NCBI RefSeq assembly: GCF_002288525.1
Contig: NZ_CP023068.1
Location: 682,001-746,000 of the forward strand
Direction: 5' to 3'
Origin: Sinorhizobium sojae CCBAU 05684
Lineage (GTDB): Bacteria; Pseudomonadota; Alphaproteobacteria; Rhizobiales; Rhizobiaceae
Length of the DNA: 64,000 nt
The position numbers and the translations under genes are program-made. The notes beneath the pieces are model-generated. The model was not told the origin of the DNA. It ran no database searches and saw only the letters and a list, made by a program, of their open reading frames with translations. This document shows, piece after piece, positions 8,463-17,427 of this stretch (positions are counted from its first letter, which is position 1; the number at the start of each line of letters is the position of its first letter).

Positions 8463-8942
8463 ATAGATGTAACCGCCCGCGAGCCGGTCTCTCTCGGTCG
8501 GTCGCTAGCTCCGTAGTTATAGGATCGAGTTCTTAGCACGTCCTGCCAAAGCGGGTTTGCGCGATGCTGGCCACCGTGGAGACAACTGCGCCCTGCGATC
8601 GGGATGCGTCAGACGATTGCAAGGGAGCCCCGATGGAAGCGGTGACGCGCCCTTGTATGCGTGTACGGCTTCTCGCCGAGTGCCCGAGCCGACTTAACGG
8701 TTGGGCACCGCGGTTTCGCGTCTGATGAAACTTCCATGTTCGCTGCCGTTCAAGCCATCCCGTTTTTTGTTATGTTTGTTGCGAGGGCCTTATGTAGCCC
8801 GATGCCGGAACAGGGAACAAAGTAAGCTGTTCCGCTGGTGGGGCAGTTCGATCAGTGAGGCTGATGCACGCAGCCGTTGCGAGTGCTGCCCTTTCCCTCT
8901 ACCCGCGAATTGCGTAAAATAGCGCCCGGAGATCCGTGAGGC
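8463..8942. other. Intergenic region without a supported gene
   Basis: About 480 bases between the broken AraC gene and the CapA-like gene. A 73-codon frame at 8701-8922 has no ribosome-binding site and no recognisable sequence. No clear promoter, palindrome or RNA element stands out. It probably carries the divergent promoters of the two flanking genes. Confidence 0.4.
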
Positions 8943-10097
8943 ATGAGCGCGACCGGACAGCGCCCGTCGGAAACGAGCACCGAAGAGCCTGGCATCCGGC
9001 TCTTTCTGTGCGGCGACGTCATGACCGGGCGCGGCATCGATCAGGTGCTGCCCGCTCCGTGCAACCCGGCCATATACGAGACTTATCTCCGCTCCGCCGT
9101 CGACTATGTTCGACTTGCGGAGAGGGCCCATGGGCCGATCCCCTGGCCCGTCGACCTGTTCTACATCTGGGGCGTGGCGCTCGATGAATTCCGGCGCGCG
9201 CAGCCGCACGTGCGAATTATCAATCTCGAGACGGCGATCACTCACAGCAGCGATTACGTTGCCAAGTGCATCAACTACCGGATGAGCCCAAAGAACGCTT
9301 CCTGTCTTGCGGCCGCCGGCATCGACTGTTGTGTCCTGGCGAACAATCACGTGTTGGACTGGGGGGGTGCCGGGCTCCTTGAGACATTGTCGACACTGGA
9401 CGATCTGCGGATAGGGAGGGTTGGTGCCGGGCGCGACCGGGCCGAGGCCGAAGCGCCAGCCGTGCTCGATGCCGGTGGCGAAGGTCGCGTCCTGGTCTTT
9501 GCACTGGCGATGCCGACGAGCGGGACGCCTGCTGGCTGGGCCGCCGGACCCAGGAGAGCGGGGGTGAACTTTCTGCCGGATCTTGCCTCGGCGCGGGTGC
9601 ATGAGGTCGCGGAGCAGATCGTGGGCGTGAAGCGTCCGGGCGATGTGGCGATCCTGTCGCTCCATTGGGGGCCCAATTGGGGCTATGAAGTGACCGCGGC
9701 CGAGCGACAATTTGCACATGCGCTCATCGATGAGGCCGACGTCTCGGTTGTCTACGGACACTCTTCGCATCATCCCAAACCGATCGAGGTCTATCGCAAT
9801 CGGCTGATCCTCTATGGCTGCGGCGATTTCATCAATGACTATGAAGGCATTGCGGGCTATGCGGATTTCAGGGGAGATCTGCGACCGATGTATTTCGTTC
9901 GAATCGATCCCGTCTCCCGCGATCTGCTGGCGCTCGAAATCGTTCCGCTCCAGGCGCATCGCTTCCGCCTGGTCTATCCCTCCACACGGGATGTCGAGTG
10001 GCTTCTGGCGAGGCTGGAACTTGAATGCCGGTCCCTTGCAACCGGTGTGAAGCGGCAAGACGACGGTACGATTGGTCTCACCTGGCCGCGAGCCTAG
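8943..10097 (+). CDS. CapA-family metallophosphoesterase-like protein
   Basis: 384 residues. The N-terminal LFLCGDVMTGRGIDQ, the NLETAIT motif, the LANNHVLDWG motif and SLHWGPNWGYE followed by YGHSSHHPKPIEVY are the hallmark metal-binding blocks of the CapA/PgsA family, calcineurin-like phosphoesterases linked to poly-glutamate capsule synthesis or other cell-surface functions. There is no signal peptide or membrane anchor, unlike Bacillus CapA, so the protein may be cytoplasmic and act on a different substrate. The ATG at 8943 follows GGAGATCCGTGAGGC. It stands on the same strand as the lipoprotein and the acyl-AMP ligase fusion downstream, which may suggest a cell-envelope role. Confidence 0.8.
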   Translation: MSATGQRPSETSTEEPGIRLFLCGDVMTGRGIDQVLPAPCNPAIYETYLRSAVDYVRLAERAHGPIPWPVDLFYIWGVALDEFRRAQPHVRIINLETAITHSSDYVAKCINYRMSPKNASCLAAAGIDCCVLANNHVLDWGGAGLLETLSTLDDLRIGRVGAGRDRAEAEAPAVLDAGGEGRVLVFALAMPTSGTPAGWAAGPRRAGVNFLPDLASARVHEVAEQIVGVKRPGDVAILSLHWGPNWGYEVTAAERQFAHALIDEADVSVVYGHSSHHPKPIEVYRNRLILYGCGDFINDYEGIAGYADFRGDLRPMYFVRIDPVSRDLLALEIVPLQAHRFRLVYPSTRDVEWLLARLELECRSLATGVKRQDDGTIGLTWPRA

Positions 10098-10300
10098 CGA
10101 TATAGCCCGAAGTCATGAGCCTGACCGACTCCTATGGGTTAGAGCGGGATGCAATGGAATCCGTATAATATCGCTGCACTCGAGGGGTGGTCTTGCCGCC
10201 TTCTTCTCGCGGCTTCGATCGCACAAGGCTGGGCATCGGATTGGCAGTACAGCCAGCATATCCTCAGACAGATGCGGCTCGTATTCGGAAGGGGCCCGTC

Positions 10301-10513
10301 ATGAAGACGTTTTTCACGGCAGTTCTTGCATGCGCGATGACGGCAGGATGTATGGAGACCGGTCGATATGTCAGCCTGTCCGGCTATGCCTACCAGACCG
10401 ACCCAACCTGCATACGTCGGCAGCCGCCTTCGAAGTTCGATCCGCGCTGCGACGAGCCGATACTGGGCTTTTCAGGCTTCACTCCACCTCCCACCTTTGG
10501 GAACGGACTTTGA
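10301..10513 (+). CDS. Small lipoprotein of unknown function
   Basis: 70 residues starting at the ATG at 10301 behind a GGAAGGGG site. The N-terminus MKTFFTAVLACAMTAGC is a lipoprotein signal with the lipobox MTAGC, so the protein is predicted to be lipidated at Cys17. The mature part of about 54 residues contains two further cysteines (TCIRR, RCDEP) and ends in a Pro/Gly/Phe-rich tail. I do not recognise a family. The longer frame from 10187 is not supported. Confidence 0.7.
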   Translation: MKTFFTAVLACAMTAGCMETGRYVSLSGYAYQTDPTCIRRQPPSKFDPRCDEPILGFSGFTPPPTFGNGL

Positions 10514-10607
10514 TACATCGCACAGTTGGCCCTAGACCACGGTAATGACGCTTGGACCGCGATGCATGTGAAGACGATCGCGTCGCGTTGCGCTATGGTG
10601 GTTGTCC

Positions 10608-13484
10608 ATGTCGAAGGAAACTGGGCAGCCGGCTTCACCTGCCGCAGTTGACGGGCAGGCTTCCAACGCTCGCGACGTGATTGCGATCGTAACGGAGTTC
10701 GTACGCGAGCTGCACTCGCAGGGAGCCCACTCCATCGAGATCGCTCCATCGAGCCGGATCGAACGCGATCTCGGCATCGACAGTCTTGGCCGCACGGAAT
10801 TGACCTTGCGGATCGAGCGCGTCTTTCAGGTGAGATTGCCGGCTGGTGCCGTGTCCGAAGCAGAGACGGTCGCCGATCTCGGTCGGGCCTTGGAGCAGGC
10901 GCGCCCGGCGAAGAGGCGCGGCGCCAGCCGCAAGCGCACGGCGCCCGCTCTGCCGACCGTTTCCGCGCCGACCGCGGCGAGCACGCTCGTCGAAGCGCTC
11001 GAATGGCACGAGAAGCAGCATGCCGACCGGCTGCACCTGACCCTGTTGGAAGATGAGACCGCCACGCTCGGCACTCTCTCCTATGGAGGGCTTGCCACTC
11101 GCGCTCGGCGGGTCGCCGCTGCCCTCGTCCTTCGCGGTGTCATGCCGGGCGATCGGGTCGCCTTGATGCTCCCGACCAGCCTCGATTTCTTCGTCGCATT
11201 TTTCGGCATCCTCTACGCCGGCGCCGTCCCGGTGCCGATCTATCCCCCGACGCGCCTATCCCAACTCGAGGAGCACGTGCGCCGCCAAGCTGGAATACTC
11301 GGCAATGCCGGCGCTTGCCTGCTCATCACCATGCCGGAGGGAAGGAGGCTCGCTGGACTGCTCAAGGCGATGGTGGAGACGCTGAAGGCGGTCGATTGCG
11401 TTGCGGACATGGAGAGTGCGTCATCCGAGAAAGAATTGCCCGGGCCGGCTGATCCGGGCGCGGCCGCGCTCATCCAATATACGTCCGGAAGTACCGGTGA
11501 CCCAAAAGGCGTCGTGCTCAGCCACGCCAACTTGCTTGCGAACATTCGCGCAATGGGCGAAGCCATGCAGGCTGGCTCGGACGACGTGTTCGTCAGTTGG
11601 TTGCCGCTCTATCACGATATGGGACTGATCGGCGCATGGCTGGGCTGTCTCTATTACGGCGCTCCGCTCTATGCGATGTCACCCTTGAGCTTTCTCACGA
11701 GGCCGGAAAGCTGGCTATGGGCGATGCACAACTACCGGGCGACCTTGTCGGCATCGCCGAATTTCGGGTTCGAGATTTGCCTCAACAAGCTGTCGGACTC
11801 CCATCTTGAGGGCCTGGACCTGAGCTCCCTGCGGATGATCGCGAACGGGGCCGAGCCCGTGAGCGCCGCTACTCTGCGCCGCTTCAGCGAACGCTTCGGG
11901 CGCTTCGGCTTGTCCGCGTCGGCCTTGGCTCCGGTCTACGGGCTTGCGGAGACTTCGGTCGGCCTTGCCTTTCCGCCGCTCGGACGGCCTCCCCTGATCG
12001 ATCGGGTCGACCGCCAAGCGTTGAGCACGCGGGGCATCGCGGAGGTCGCTAACGCGGAAGACCCGGCGCCGGTTGAAATCGTCGCATGCGGCCAACCCCT
12101 GCCGCGTCACGAAATCCGCATCGTCGACGATGCGGGCCGCGAGCTTGGCGAAAGACGGGAGGGCAAACTCGAATTCCGTGGTCCTTCCGCGACGGCAGGC
12201 TATTTCCGCAACGAAGAGCAAACGCGCGCGCTCTTTCACGGCGATTGGCTCGACAGCGGCGACCGCGCCTATATGGCTGGAGGCGATGTTTTCATCACCG
12301 GACGCGTCAAGGACATCATCATCCGTGCCGGGCGCCACCTCTATCCGCAGGAGATCGAGGCGGCCGTAGCAGCCGTACCTGGCGTACGCAAGGGAGGGGT
12401 CGCCGCGTTTGGCCAGACCGATAATGCATCGGGCACCGAGCGGGTGGTTGTCATCGCGGAAACGGCTGAAACCAATCCGGATGCTCGCGCATCCATGCAG
12501 GAGCGCGTGATCGCGGCCACGACCGACGTCGCCGGCAGTCCCGCTGACGAGGTGGTTCTCGCACCGCCGCGGTCCGTACCAAAGACGTCGAGCGGCAAGA
12601 TCCGCCGCGGCGCTGCGAAGGCGCTTTACGAGGACGGGCGCATCGGGTCGGACAGCCGAGCCCTCCCATTGCAACTGTCGAGCCTGATGATGCTCGGTAT
12701 CGGTACGCAGATGCGGCGGCTAACGCGGCTGCTGAAGGAGCTGCTCTACGCTGCCTGGTGGTGGGCAGTACTCGGCCTGGCACTGTCGACCGGCGCGGTC
12801 GCCGTCCTCGTGCTCCCCCGGCTCTCCTGGCGCTGGCATGCCGTCCGACGGGTCTGCCGTGCAGCACTTGCCGTCATGGGGGTTCCGCTTGCCACCAGCG
12901 GCGTTGATCGCGTTCCGAAGGAAGGGGCAATGCTTGCCTTCAATCATTCGAGCTACTTCGACGCACTCGTGCTTGCGGCGATCCTGCCCGGCGAGCCGGC
13001 GATCGTCGCCAAGAGGGAGCTTGCCGGCCATCTCCTTGCCGGCCCGCTATTGCGCCGTCTCGGAATTCCATTCGTTGAGCGCCACGATGTGTCGGGAAGC
13101 CTTGAAGATGCCGGGACATTGACGAGTCTGGCCCGAGAAGGCCGCGTCCTCGTCGTCTTCCCGGAGGGCACATTCTCCCGCAGGCCCGGCCTCACCGGCT
13201 TCTATTTGGGGGCGTTCAAGGTGGCGGCGGCCGCTGGTCTTTCTATCCTGCCTGGTATCATCCGGGGAACACGATCCGTGCTTCGAGGCGAGCAATGGTT
13301 TCCGAGACACGGTGCGATCAGCGTCGAGATTGCCGACGCGGTGGCGCCGAAGGGAACGGATTTCGAGGCCGTCCTGAAACTGCGCGATGCCGTCCGCGAC
13401 GCAATCCTCAGCCGCTGCGGCGAGCCTGATCTCGGCGGCTTGGCTAAACCCGAGCCACCCCATGGGGTCCAAGTCGGCCAGTAA
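10608..13484 (+). CDS. Three-domain protein: acyl carrier, fatty-acyl-AMP ligase, PlsC-type acyltransferase
   Basis: 958 residues from the ATG at 10608 (a TTG two codons earlier is possible). An N-terminal acyl carrier domain (about 20-95) has the phosphopantetheine motif LGIDSLG with Ser near residue 59. A long adenylation domain follows (about 120-680) with the P-loop YTSGSTGDPKG and features of fatty-acyl-AMP ligases. A membrane-proximal linker (about 705-760) leads to a PlsC-like acyltransferase with NHSSYFD and FPEGTFSR. Such a protein could activate a fatty acid, load it on its own carrier domain and transfer it to a lipid or glycan acceptor. The order is what I see; the reaction and acceptor are inference. 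Confidence 0.85.
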   Translation: MSKETGQPASPAAVDGQASNARDVIAIVTEFVRELHSQGAHSIEIAPSSRIERDLGIDSLGRTELTLRIERVFQVRLPAGAVSEAETVADLGRALEQARPAKRRGASRKRTAPALPTVSAPTAASTLVEALEWHEKQHADRLHLTLLEDETATLGTLSYGGLATRARRVAAALVLRGVMPGDRVALMLPTSLDFFVAFFGILYAGAVPVPIYPPTRLSQLEEHVRRQAGILGNAGACLLITMPEGRRLAGLLKAMVETLKAVDCVADMESASSEKELPGPADPGAAALIQYTSGSTGDPKGVVLSHANLLANIRAMGEAMQAGSDDVFVSWLPLYHDMGLIGAWLGCLYYGAPLYAMSPLSFLTRPESWLWAMHNYRATLSASPNFGFEICLNKLSDSHLEGLDLSSLRMIANGAEPVSAATLRRFSERFGRFGLSASALAPVYGLAETSVGLAFPPLGRPPLIDRVDRQALSTRGIAEVANAEDPAPVEIVACGQPLPRHEIRIVDDAGRELGERREGKLEFRGPSATAGYFRNEEQTRALFHGDWLDSGDRAYMAGGDVFITGRVKDIIIRAGRHLYPQEIEAAVAAVPGVRKGGVAAFGQTDNASGTERVVVIAETAETNPDARASMQERVIAATTDVAGSPADEVVLAPPRSVPKTSSGKIRRGAAKALYEDGRIGSDSRALPLQLSSLMMLGIGTQMRRLTRLLKELLYAAWWWAVLGLALSTGAVAVLVLPRLSWRWHAVRRVCRAALAVMGVPLATSGVDRVPKEGAMLAFNHSSYFDALVLAAILPGEPAIVAKRELAGHLLAGPLLRRLGIPFVERHDVSGSLEDAGTLTSLAREGRVLVVFPEGTFSRRPGLTGFYLGAFKVAAAAGLSILPGIIRGTRSVLRGEQWFPRHGAISVEIADAVAPKGTDFEAVLKLRDAVRDAILSRCGEPDLGGLAKPEPPHGVQVGQ

Positions 13485-13521
13485 AATGGAGCTGCGTCGC
13501 GTAGGACGCACAAAAGCGCGC

Positions 13522-13579
13522 TTTGAACCTGCGCATCGCGCTTTCGAAATCGGGTTCGATTTTCCGGCCGATGCGCTAG
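13522..13579. repeat. RIME-type element fragment
   Basis: The sequence ttgaacctgcgcatcgcg followed by the palindromic GGTTCGATTTTCCGGCCGATGCGCT matches the half-element at 40565-40620 and 39450-39500 (tccgattttcgg-ccgatgcgct). It lies in the gap after the acyltransferase fusion gene and just beyond the stop of the converging GYD gene. Confidence 0.5.
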
Positions 13580-13893
13580 CCCACGGATCGGGAAGTCGGC
13601 AGGTCGCGGATGAGCTGAACGAACTCCTGCCATTCTGTCGCCGCCCAGATTTCCGTCGTCGCATGGCCGAAGGTGCGGATTATGGCCGCGACCTTGGTTG
13701 CGGCGGTGTTGTCGGGCGCCGTGAATATGTCGAGATAGTCTGCAGGGCCGAGGATGGCATAGTTCGCCTTCCACTCGACTTCGGGACACTCCCGGCGGAT
13801 GTGCTCGGCGATCTCATCGCTGAGGTTCTCGATTGATTGCGGCGATTTCATCGCCTCGGGGCTGAGCCGCGTCAGCATGATGAACGTTGCCAT
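13576..13893 (-). CDS. GYD domain protein
   Basis: 105 residues with the small ferredoxin-like fold of the GYD family (MATFIMLTRLSPEAMKSP, then ILGPADYLDIFTAPD and IIRTFGHATTEIW). The molecular function of the family is not established. GGAAGGACGGCAGCC precedes the ATG. It is the outermost gene of the stress-type block on this side and lies downstream of the same-strand universal stress protein gene. Confidence 0.8.
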   Translation of the reverse strand: MATFIMLTRLSPEAMKSPQSIENLSDEIAEHIRRECPEVEWKANYAILGPADYLDIFTAPDNTAATKVAAIIRTFGHATTEIWAATEWQEFVQLIRDLPTSRSVG

Positions 13894-14036
13894 GGCTGCC
13901 GTCCTTCCTCTGATTTTCCGGACGCCGTCGCGCAGAGTTGCCGGCCGCGATGATCGACGGTCTCTGCGGCGGACGTTTCGTAGTGGCTAACCACGTTGCC
14001 TCCGCTTGGTTCCCTCGCTGCCTCGGCGCGGCCCGT

Positions 14037-14558
14037 TCAGCGCACAACTACGACCGAGCAAGGGGCGTGCTGGACGACCTTCTGCGATACGCTTCCAATG
14101 AGCAATCCCCGCAACCCGCCGAGCCCTCGGCTGCCGATCACGATCAGGTCGGCGCCGATCTCGTCGGCCACGGCGAGAATGGTCTCGGCATAATCGCCGG
14201 GCTCGACGCGGGTGTCGACGGTGCCGACGCCGAGGCTCCGGGCGTTTTCGGCAGCGTCGCGGGCAATGTGGTCGCCCAAGACGGAAACCGCTTGCGGAAT
14301 ATCGCCCTGCGACTCCTGGAAAAACTCGTTCATCGAAGCGGGAGTACGCCCGAGTTGAGGCATGGTATAGGCCGAGACGCGGCGGACCAGATGTTCTGCA
14401 TCGGCAAGACGGGTTGCCTCTTCAGCTCTGAGGCCATGCAGAATGACGTGAAGAACCGTGAGTCGCGCATTGAGGGCCTTAGCGAGATCCGCTGCCATCG
14501 TTACGGCCTCGCGGGCCTGGTCCGATCCATCGGTGGCGACAAGAATGTGCTTGGTCAT
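14037..14558 (-). CDS. Universal stress protein (single UspA domain)
   Basis: 173 residues from the ATG at 14558, preceded by GGAGAG; the upstream extension of the frame is not protein-like. The N-terminus MTKHILVATDGSDQARE and the C-terminal block LIVIGSRGLGGLRGLLIGSVSQKV give the ATP-binding pattern G-2x-G-9x-G-S/T of the nucleotide-binding Usp subgroup. Such proteins are induced in starvation, stress and low oxygen. No TTGA-N6-TCAA box is visible directly upstream, unlike several other genes of the block. Confidence 0.9.
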   Translation of the reverse strand: MTKHILVATDGSDQAREAVTMAADLAKALNARLTVLHVILHGLRAEEATRLADAEHLVRRVSAYTMPQLGRTPASMNEFFQESQGDIPQAVSVLGDHIARDAAENARSLGVGTVDTRVEPGDYAETILAVADEIGADLIVIGSRGLGGLRGLLIGSVSQKVVQHAPCSVVVVR

Positions 14559-14651
14559 GATACTCTCCTCCATTCTCGAGAGTCTCGCGCGAGGCCGGCG
14601 GAATTCAATGATTCCGGCCAAAAAGCCAGGGACCGGCGAGCCCAGGATCGC

Positions 14652-15818
14652 TCAGAGGGCTTCCGGCTCCGAAAGCAGTTCTGACAGGCGGGCGAGGAAC
14701 TCGGCCGCCCGTGGCGCGTGGCTGACCCTGTGATCGCCGGCGACCGTCACCTGGATCACCTGCCGAACGGAGACGGTATCGGCGATTGCCCAGGGGCGCG
14801 GCGCGGCCGTGCCGCAGGCGATGATCGCAACCTGGGGCGGGTGAATCAGCGGAAAGATGCTGTCGGCTTTGCCGTTGCCGAGATTGCTCAGGACGACCGT
14901 CGCGCCCGCTGTCTCCGTTCCACTCAACCGACCGAGCTTGGCACGTGGCGTCAGATCGGCGATCGCCTGCATCAGGTCGTCGACGCTCCTTGAGTCCGTG
15001 TCGCGGATCGTCGGTGCGACAAGACCGCCGCCGCGCAGCGGTGTGGCGAGTCCCATATGGACGGCGGATGATGGCCGGAACCCCCCCTCGCGGTAATGGC
15101 CGTTGAGCTCCGGCACTTCCTTCAGCGCGAGTGCCACCGCCTTCATCAGCGGTGCCAGATAGAGGAGCCGGTCATTGCGCCGCCGGCCGGCGTTCTCAGC
15201 CTCCACCCAGTCGAGGAGCGGCGTGGCGTCGATGGCATGGGAAACCCAATAATGCGGAATTTCGCGATGGGACCGCAGCATGGCGGCACCGGTTGCCTTG
15301 CGCAGGTCTTCGCGAGCGGACCACCAGCCCCGCCTCGACATTTGTTGCTCCTGGCGATGGTCGCATGGGAACTCGGCCGTGCCGCCGACTCCGTTCGCTT
15401 CGGGCCACACGGGGGGAAATCCGTGTACCGTAAGCATCCCACCCCTGTACTGCCATCCGGCAGACGCGCGCTCTGTCGGGCGTGGCCACACCGTGGACGG
15501 CCTTCCGGACCCGCGCCGCTCATAGGGATGTCTTGCGATCGTGCCTCTCGTCTTGGCGGCGCGCCGTGGGCGATCGGCTTCCTCGGGGCTGAAAATGGTC
15601 GCCAGAACGGCTCCGACTTCGATCTGCCGCCCAGGCTGAACACGCTGCTCTCCGATGACCCCCTCATCGAAGGCTTCGATCTCTATAGCGCCCGTCCGCG
15701 TCTCAGCGATGGCAATTACATCGCCCCGCTTGATGTGGTCGCCGGGTTGCTTGAACCACTCGACGAGTGTCGCGGCCTCGACTTCGGCCGCAAGCGTCGG
15801 CATCTTGAACTCGATCAT
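14652..15818 (-). CDS. E2-like 2-oxoacid dehydrogenase acyltransferase homologue lacking key residues
   Basis: 388 residues from the ATG at 15818. Residues 1-75 are a lipoyl-type domain, but the lysine that carries lipoate in the usual ETQKGAIE/ETDKA motif is Thr here (AETRTGAIEIE, position 42). The C-terminal 230 residues form the chloramphenicol-acetyltransferase-like catalytic domain, but the active-site HxxxDG reads DHRVSHAP, so the catalytic Asp and the Gly are gone. The linker that should hold the E3-binding domain is unrecognisable in frame, although an RISPR-like match appears in another frame near 15400. It looks like a decaying or repurposed paralogue. No E1 or E3 gene is adjacent. 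Confidence 0.75.
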   Translation of the reverse strand: MIEFKMPTLAAEVEAATLVEWFKQPGDHIKRGDVIAIAETRTGAIEIEAFDEGVIGEQRVQPGRQIEVGAVLATIFSPEEADRPRRAAKTRGTIARHPYERRGSGRPSTVWPRPTERASAGWQYRGGMLTVHGFPPVWPEANGVGGTAEFPCDHRQEQQMSRRGWWSAREDLRKATGAAMLRSHREIPHYWVSHAIDATPLLDWVEAENAGRRRNDRLLYLAPLMKAVALALKEVPELNGHYREGGFRPSSAVHMGLATPLRGGGLVAPTIRDTDSRSVDDLMQAIADLTPRAKLGRLSGTETAGATVVLSNLGNGKADSIFPLIHPPQVAIIACGTAAPRPWAIADTVSVRQVIQVTVAGDHRVSHAPRAAEFLARLSELLSEPEAL

Positions 15819-15969
15819 CGTCGCATCGCCTTCCTGACTTGCGCAATGTCTCGTCTGACGCACGCACAGGCGGATGGCCCGCACGGGCGGCGGAATGTCC
15901 TGCCGGCATCCGGTGCTTTCGGCAAGACGCCGAATAATAGCGATCCGCGGTGCGCTTGACGAGATCGCT

Positions 15970-15983
15970 TTGAATGGCGTCAC
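15970..15983. promoter_or_regulatory. Possible degenerate FixK/FNR box
   Basis: TTGAATGGCGTCAC differs from TTGA-N6-TCAA at one position and lies in the 264-base divergent gap between the E2-like gene and the hydrolase gene. A TATTAT hexamer lies at 15939-15934 on the minus strand, and TATGAT at 16036-16041 on the plus strand, but neither is at the spacing shared by the better boxes. Weak support. Confidence 0.3.
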
Positions 15984-16082
15984 CGGCCGTGCCCATTGCG
16001 ACCGTCTCCGACACCAAATGGCACCATTTTCCTGCTATGATATGCGTATCGAGGCCAAGATGACACCAAGGATCGATGGGCC

Positions 16083-16745
16083 ATGGCCGCAGAACGAGCC
16101 GATGTGATCGAAGTCGAGATTCCGCCCCACCGATTGCCCGGCCTTCTTCGCCTGCCGGGAAGCCCGCGCGGCGTGATCGTGTTTGCGCATGGCAGCGGGT
16201 CGAGCCGGCAAAGCCCCCGCAACACCTATGTGGGCGAGGCCTTGCGGCGACGGGGCTTCGCCACGCTGCTTTTCGACCTCTTGAGTGAGAGGGAAGCTGA
16301 AAACCGCGCCAATGTCTTCGATATTCGTCTTCTCGCCGACCGGCTGGTAGGCGCATGCAAATGGGTTGCGATGACGCCCGATACCCGGGGGCTGGCGATC
16401 GGCCTTTTCGGGGCGAGTACCGGCGCGGCTGCCGCTCTTGAAGCGGCCGCAGAACTTGGCGATCGGGTGTTTGCGGTGGTCTCACGAGGTGGTCGACCGG
16501 ACTTGGCAGCGGCGGTGCTCGAAGAGGTCGGCACGCCGACGCTGCTCGTCGTCGGAGGGGACGACGAGGATGTCCTCCGGTTGAACCAGTGGGCATTGGC
16601 GAAGATCGCCGGCCCGAAGAGGCTCGAGATCATCCCGGGCGCGACCCATCTCTTTTCGGAACCGGGTGCGCTCGACGCGGTTATCGAGGCAGCGGCGGAC
16701 TGGTTCGACACCCATTGTGGCGGCCGAGACGGCAAGGACAAATAG
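16083..16745 (+). CDS. Small alpha/beta hydrolase (dienelactone-hydrolase-like)
   Basis: 220 residues, cytoplasmic. The nucleophile elbow GASTG (Ser about 117), an Asp in VVGGDDEDVL and the His in PGATHLF form a plausible catalytic triad in the order expected for alpha/beta hydrolases; the oxyanion region FAHGSGSSRQSPRN is also visible. The substrate is unknown. The next gene, a phosphoribosyltransferase, starts 13 bases after its stop. In mycobacteria the same two activities are fused in one protein (Rv0571c), so the pair probably works together. Confidence 0.8.
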   Translation: MAAERADVIEVEIPPHRLPGLLRLPGSPRGVIVFAHGSGSSRQSPRNTYVGEALRRRGFATLLFDLLSEREAENRANVFDIRLLADRLVGACKWVAMTPDTRGLAIGLFGASTGAAAALEAAAELGDRVFAVVSRGGRPDLAAAVLEEVGTPTLLVVGGDDEDVLRLNQWALAKIAGPKRLEIIPGATHLFSEPGALDAVIEAAADWFDTHCGGRDGKDK

Positions 16746-16758
16746 CGGAGGTAGCGCC

Positions 16759-17397
16759 GTGCGTTATTCGGACCGCTCGGAGGCGGGAAAACAACTGGCA
16801 AAGGCGCTCGAGCTCTATCGCGGGCAGGATGTAGTCGTGCTCGCGCTGCCGCGCGGCGGCGTTCCGGTGGCGTCTGAAGTCGCCGCTCACCTAGACGCGC
16901 CGCTCGACCTCTTGCTCGTGCGCAAGATCGGGGTACCGTGGCAGCCGGAGCTTGCGATGGGAGCGGTGATAGACGGCGACAGGCCGGCGATCGTGCGTAA
17001 TGAGGAGACGATCCGTCTCGCCGGCGTGACCGACGCCGAATTCGAGAGCGTCTATCAAAGTGAACTCGCCGAAATCGAGCGCCGGCGTCGTCTTTATTTC
17101 GCAGACCACCCGCCTGCGGCGATCGCGGGGCGCGTCGTCATCGTCGTCGACGACGGGATCGCGACCGGGGCAACGGTAAAGGCGGCGGTGATCGGGCTCA
17201 AATCGAAGCAGCCGGCTAAAATCGTGGTCGCCGTCCCGGTTGCGCCGCCGGACGCCGTTGCGGAATTGGAAAAGGTAGCGGACGAGGTGGTATGCCCGCT
17301 TCAGCCGAGAATGTTCGGCGCCATCGGTTTTTTCTATCGCGATTTCGAACAACTGACCGACACGGACGTCATGAACCTTCTCGCCGGGAGGTCGTGA
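16759..17397 (+). CDS. Phosphoribosyltransferase-family protein
   Basis: 212 residues from a GTG at 16759 with GGAGG 7 bases upstream; the frame extends further upstream inside the hydrolase gene but without a start signal. The PRPP-binding motif VVIVVDDGIATGATV and the N-terminal ALPRGGVPVA, followed by LLLVRKIGVPWQPELAMGAV, are diagnostic of this subgroup of type I phosphoribosyltransferases. The nucleobase or other acceptor is not known. Cotranscribed with the hydrolase. Confidence 0.85.
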   Translation: MRYSDRSEAGKQLAKALELYRGQDVVVLALPRGGVPVASEVAAHLDAPLDLLLVRKIGVPWQPELAMGAVIDGDRPAIVRNEETIRLAGVTDAEFESVYQSELAEIERRRRLYFADHPPAAIAGRVVIVVDDGIATGATVKAAVIGLKSKQPAKIVVAVPVAPPDAVAELEKVADEVVCPLQPRMFGAIGFFYRDFEQLTDTDVMNLLAGRS

Positions 17398-17427
17398 GCT
17401 CTCCTGCGGGTGGAGGGGAAGGCGGCG

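Noticed and set aside
8701-8922. 73-codon plus-strand frame before the CapA-like gene
   Set aside because: No translation signal and no similarity to a known small protein.
8790-10058. 422-codon minus-strand open frame opposite the CapA-like gene
   Set aside because: The plus-strand frame has all CapA motifs; the opposite frame resembles no known protein.
10187-10300. Upstream extension of the small lipoprotein gene
   Set aside because: The lipoprotein signal begins at the ATG at 10301 behind a good ribosome-binding site, so the extension would bury it.
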